DNA of 64,000 nt from an uncultured Pseudomonadales bacterium (lineage in GTDB: Bacteria > Pseudomonadota > Gammaproteobacteria > Pseudomonadales > Pseudohongiellaceae), in NCBI GenBank assembly GCA_943789485.1, contig CALSUH010000028.1:1-64000 (forward strand), read 5' to 3'. The notes under the pieces are model-generated. The model was not told the origin of the DNA, made no database searches, and worked only from the letters and a program-made list of their open reading frames with translations. A program made the translations under genes and the position numbers. Numbering within the stretch: position 1 is the stretch's first letter; every line of letters begins with the position of its first letter. This document shows positions 61,737-64,000 of the stretch, in pieces.

Positions 61737-61800
61737 ATTTTTGAGCGCAACGATAGAAGCTGAATCAGTATTAAATGAAGGTCCTGTGGGGGATGGTAGT

Positions 61801-63072
61801 ATGAGCGATGGAGCGAGTGGCCCAGAGTCGAAGATAAGTAAGTGGAGCATGGAAGGAAAGGATCCCTATGCCATGCCAATCGAGAAAATCGACCTATCTC
61901 ATCCTGGAATTTGGCGTGCGAATGAGTTTCTGCCTTTTATGGAGCGCCTTCGCAGCGAAGCGCCAGTTCATTATTGTGCGGAGTCGGCCGTCGGCCCCTA
62001 CTGGTCGGTGATGAAGTACAAGGATATTATGGAGGTGGATACTTCGCCGCATATTTATTCTTCCGAACCCACTATAGGTATCGTCGATAGCTTCGAAGAG
62101 TTTACGCTTCCCGCTTTTATTTCCATGGACCCGCCGAAACATGACGAGCAGCGCCGCGTCGTTCAGGGTGTTGTAGCGCCAGCGAATCTTAAAAATTTGG
62201 AGGGCTTGATTCGACAAAGAGTTTGCACCATTCTCGATGGCTTACCTATCGACGAAGAATTTGATTGGGTCGAACATGTCTCGATCGAACTCACTACGCA
62301 AATGCTCGCCACCTTATTCGACTTCCCCTTCGAGGATCGAAGTAAGCTGACGTTCTGGTCGGACGCAGCAACGGCTATTCCCGGCGGAGGAGTCGTTAGC
62401 AATCAAGCGGAACGCTGGGAAGCCCTGCAGGAATGCTTCGCCTATTTTATCCGTCTTTGGAACGAGCGCGTTAACGGAAAACCGGGCAACGATTTGATTT
62501 CCATGCTTGCGCACGGCGAAGCTACTCGTGATATGCCTCAGGAAGAATATCTCGGAAACATAATTCTATTGATCGTGGGTGGCAACGATACTACCCGAAA
62601 CTCTATCACCGGTGGCGTGCTCGCTCTGAACGAAAACCCAGCCGAGTACGACAAGTTGCGCGCGGAACCTAGTCTGATTCGTAACATGGTGTCTGAAATA
62701 ATTCGGTGGCAGACACCGCTAGCTCATATGCGCCGCACAGCACTTGTGGATACCGAGCTTGCCGGCCAACAGATTAAGGCAGGCGAGAAAGTTGTCATGT
62801 GGTATGCATCTGGCAATCGCGACGAAGAATCTATCGAGCGGGCGAATGAATTTCTCATCGACAGGGCGAATGCACGGCAGCATCTTTCCTTCGGCTTCGG
62901 TCTACATCGCTGCATGGGAAATCGCCTAGCAGAGATGCAGCTCACTATCGTATGGGAAGAGATTATGAAACGCTTCCATAAGGTGGAAGTGGTCGGTGAG
63001 CCAGAGCGCGTGTACTCTAGTTTCGTAAAGGGTTATATGACCCTGCCAGTTAAGTTGCAGCCGTTGGAGTAG
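61801..63072 (+). CDS. cytochrome P450, CYP153-type alkane/fatty-acid hydroxylase
   Basis: 423 residues from ATG 61801; a longer frame starting at 61708 overlaps the ferredoxin and is not supported. The N-terminal EKIDLSHPGIW and HYCAESAVGPYWSVMKY, the FISMDPPKHDEQRRVVQG segment, and VSIELTTQMLATLFDFPFED match bacterial CYP153 enzymes as I know them. I-helix oxygen site is GGNDTTRNS, the K-helix ExxR is EIIRW, and the heme loop is FGFGLHRCMGNRLAE with the Cys ligand. Members hydroxylate n-alkanes or fatty acids at the terminal carbon. With the alcohol dehydrogenase and beta-oxidation genes, this suggests alkane use (inference). Confidence 0.88.
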   Translation: MSDGASGPESKISKWSMEGKDPYAMPIEKIDLSHPGIWRANEFLPFMERLRSEAPVHYCAESAVGPYWSVMKYKDIMEVDTSPHIYSSEPTIGIVDSFEEFTLPAFISMDPPKHDEQRRVVQGVVAPANLKNLEGLIRQRVCTILDGLPIDEEFDWVEHVSIELTTQMLATLFDFPFEDRSKLTFWSDAATAIPGGGVVSNQAERWEALQECFAYFIRLWNERVNGKPGNDLISMLAHGEATRDMPQEEYLGNIILLIVGGNDTTRNSITGGVLALNENPAEYDKLRAEPSLIRNMVSEIIRWQTPLAHMRRTALVDTELAGQQIKAGEKVVMWYASGNRDEESIERANEFLIDRANARQHLSFGFGLHRCMGNRLAEMQLTIVWEEIMKRFHKVEVVGEPERVYSSFVKGYMTLPVKLQPLE

Positions 63073-63131
63073 TCATGTTCAACGTCAATGCCCGCCTAGT
63101 CAATTTCTAGACCCACTTCCTAAGTCTTCTG

Positions 63132-64000
63132 TCACTTCCCGAATATATTTTCCTTGTTGGTGCGAACGAAACGGCTATTGCCGTCTCTACGTGTAAAGCC
63201 TACGCTGTCAAAATATTCGAGAATTTCGATGCAGAGGTTCCGGCCTATCCTGGAGGCGTCGCGAAACTGTATAACGGAGAATCCAGCCTCGTCACTCTCA
63301 GCTTCCATTAGCTGCTCTATAAAGCCGGCCAGGACCATGATGGTCTCCGGTAGGTAATAGCGATTTTCCGCAACCTTGATCAACGTCCCAGCCTTCGCTG
63401 ACTCGCGCAAAATTCGCTCCAAAGATAGCAGTGGAATATTCGTCATCTCCACGAGCTCGCGCGTACGCGGCGGCACGTAGCCTGCCTTAAGCAATATCGG
63501 CCGCACCTGTTCGAGGAAGGCCTCTTCTTCAGCGCTCAACGAGGTCTTATGGCTTGGTATATGTAAGAGCGTGCCGGTGCGCTTGATTGCGTTCGAATCT
63601 AACAGACTCTGCAATATGCCATGGAACAACAGGTGCGAACTTGCGAAGTCGACACCATGGCTGAGAGCGGGCTCACTGATACCTTGTTGATTAGCTTGTT
63701 TTTGATGAAAATCTTTGAGATAGCTCAGGATATTGCTGCGGTATTCGCTATGGTAATCCTCGTGCAGTAATACCGGGAGTGAAGACTTCTCTAAGTTTAG
63801 GGAATGAAAGCCTATGCCCTCGATTTTAAGAGTCTTGAGTAATTTTTCTATTGCAGTGTCGCTAATATTTCTACAGATCGAAAATTCTTGAAGCTTGATG
63901 CCGTCGACTTGCATCTTGAGAAGCTGCTTGAGGGCATCAATGCTGCTGTTTTGCATCGCATTCAATTGTGCGAGTCGTGATTCACTGCTGCGCTTACGCC
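63132..64000 (-). CDS. selB: selenocysteine-specific elongation factor SelB, C-terminal part (5' truncated)
   Basis: The frame is open to the right window edge; a TTG at 63965 is internal. The last 290 residues hold the winged-helix repeats of SelB that bind SECIS hairpins. The final helix contains FRDASRIGRNLCIEILEYFD followed by SVGFTRRDGNSRF, which is the conserved end of the last winged helix. The GTPase part lies beyond the edge. SelB brings Sec-tRNA to the ribosome at a recoded UGA. Its gene and selC, 4 kb apart, show that this genome makes selenoproteins. selA is expected just upstream of selB, outside the window. Confidence 0.94.
   Translation of the reverse strand, partial: RKRSSESRLAQLNAMQNSSIDALKQLLKMQVDGIKLQEFSICRNISDTAIEKLLKTLKIEGIGFHSLNLEKSSLPVLLHEDYHSEYRSNILSYLKDFHQKQANQQGISEPALSHGVDFASSHLLFHGILQSLLDSNAIKRTGTLLHIPSHKTSLSAEEEAFLEQVRPILLKAGYVPPRTRELVEMTNIPLLSLERILRESAKAGTLIKVAENRYYLPETIMVLAGFIEQLMEAESDEAGFSVIQFRDASRIGRNLCIEILEYFDSVGFTRRDGNSRFVRTNKENIFGK

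Noticed and set aside
61708-61800. Extended N-terminus of the P450
   Set aside because: The extra 31 residues overlap the ferredoxin gene. CYP153-like homology begins after ATG 61801.

Overview
The window is a roughly balanced-GC, gene-dense stretch of a gammaproteobacterial chromosome. Evidence for this is the Pal lipoprotein, two large TonB-dependent receptors, a MacA/MacB-type efflux set, a complete Liv ABC transporter, NfeD/SPFH membrane proteins, and many TTG/GTG starts behind clear Shine-Dalgarno sequences. The gene content (CYP153-type P450 with ferredoxin, seven acyl-CoA dehydrogenase/thiolase genes, exported lactamase-like and SGNH hydrolases, TonB receptors) suggests a heterotrophic marine or hydrocarbon/lipid-using gammaproteobacterium. 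The exact clade is inference and cannot be fixed from the sequence alone.

Layout. 1-1.4 kb: the end of an HSL-type esterase and an outer-membrane lipoprotein (Pal). 1.8-6.9 kb: a lipid-catabolic operon (paired acyl-CoA dehydrogenases, histidine-phosphatase fold protein, APH-type phosphotransferase, SDR). 7.1-8.6 kb: a spermidine-synthase-like protein split into a membrane half and an exported half. 8.8-10.8 kb: an acyl-CoA dehydrogenase with a K+ channel. 11.2-18.2 kb: a beta-oxidation block (thiolase, FadB-like multienzyme, alcohol dehydrogenase, a second acyl-CoA dehydrogenase pair). 18.2-22 kb: small stand-alone genes. 22-25.2 kb (minus): Tat-exported enolase-superfamily enzyme, exported VOC protein, luciferase-like oxidoreductase. 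25.5-28.9 kb: a 1140-residue TonB receptor. 29-32.5 kb (minus): 2OG oxygenase, serine hydrolase, S1/P1 nuclease. 32.6-37.6 kb (minus): livFGMH plus binding protein. 37.8-39.2 kb: arfB and two small genes. 39.3-43.2 kb (minus): a thiolase and the selenoprotein operon. 43.4-46.3 kb: a second TonB receptor and a decayed BRCT gene. 46.4-54.2 kb: SPFH/NfeD, alpha/beta hydrolase, fatty-acid desaturase, MacAB-type efflux, Yip1-family protein. 55-59.7 kb: GST, MATE exporter, DUF3301, FabH, DUF547. 59.7-64 kb: selC, a REP-like palindrome, CYP153 system, and the 3' end of selB.

The most interesting thread is selenium. The window holds a tRNA-Sec gene (selC), the C-terminal part of selB, and a gene at 40525-41055 (minus) whose reading frame is interrupted by one in-frame TGA followed by Gly-Ser-Cys. 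A bacterial-type SECIS hairpin lies 12 nt after this TGA, with a G-U at the positions used by E. coli fdhF. I read this as a UGSC-family selenoprotein with Sec at residue 95. It sits directly downstream of a thioredoxin-fold fusion protein, and a 181-bp MITE-like element has landed between the two. The tRNA-Sec appears to have a 7+5 rather than 8+5 acceptor/T helix.

Other points worth a look are a BRCT-domain gene broken by amber codons, a perfect 36-bp palindrome next to selC, four acyl-CoA dehydrogenases without the usual catalytic Glu, and the exported enzyme pairs.
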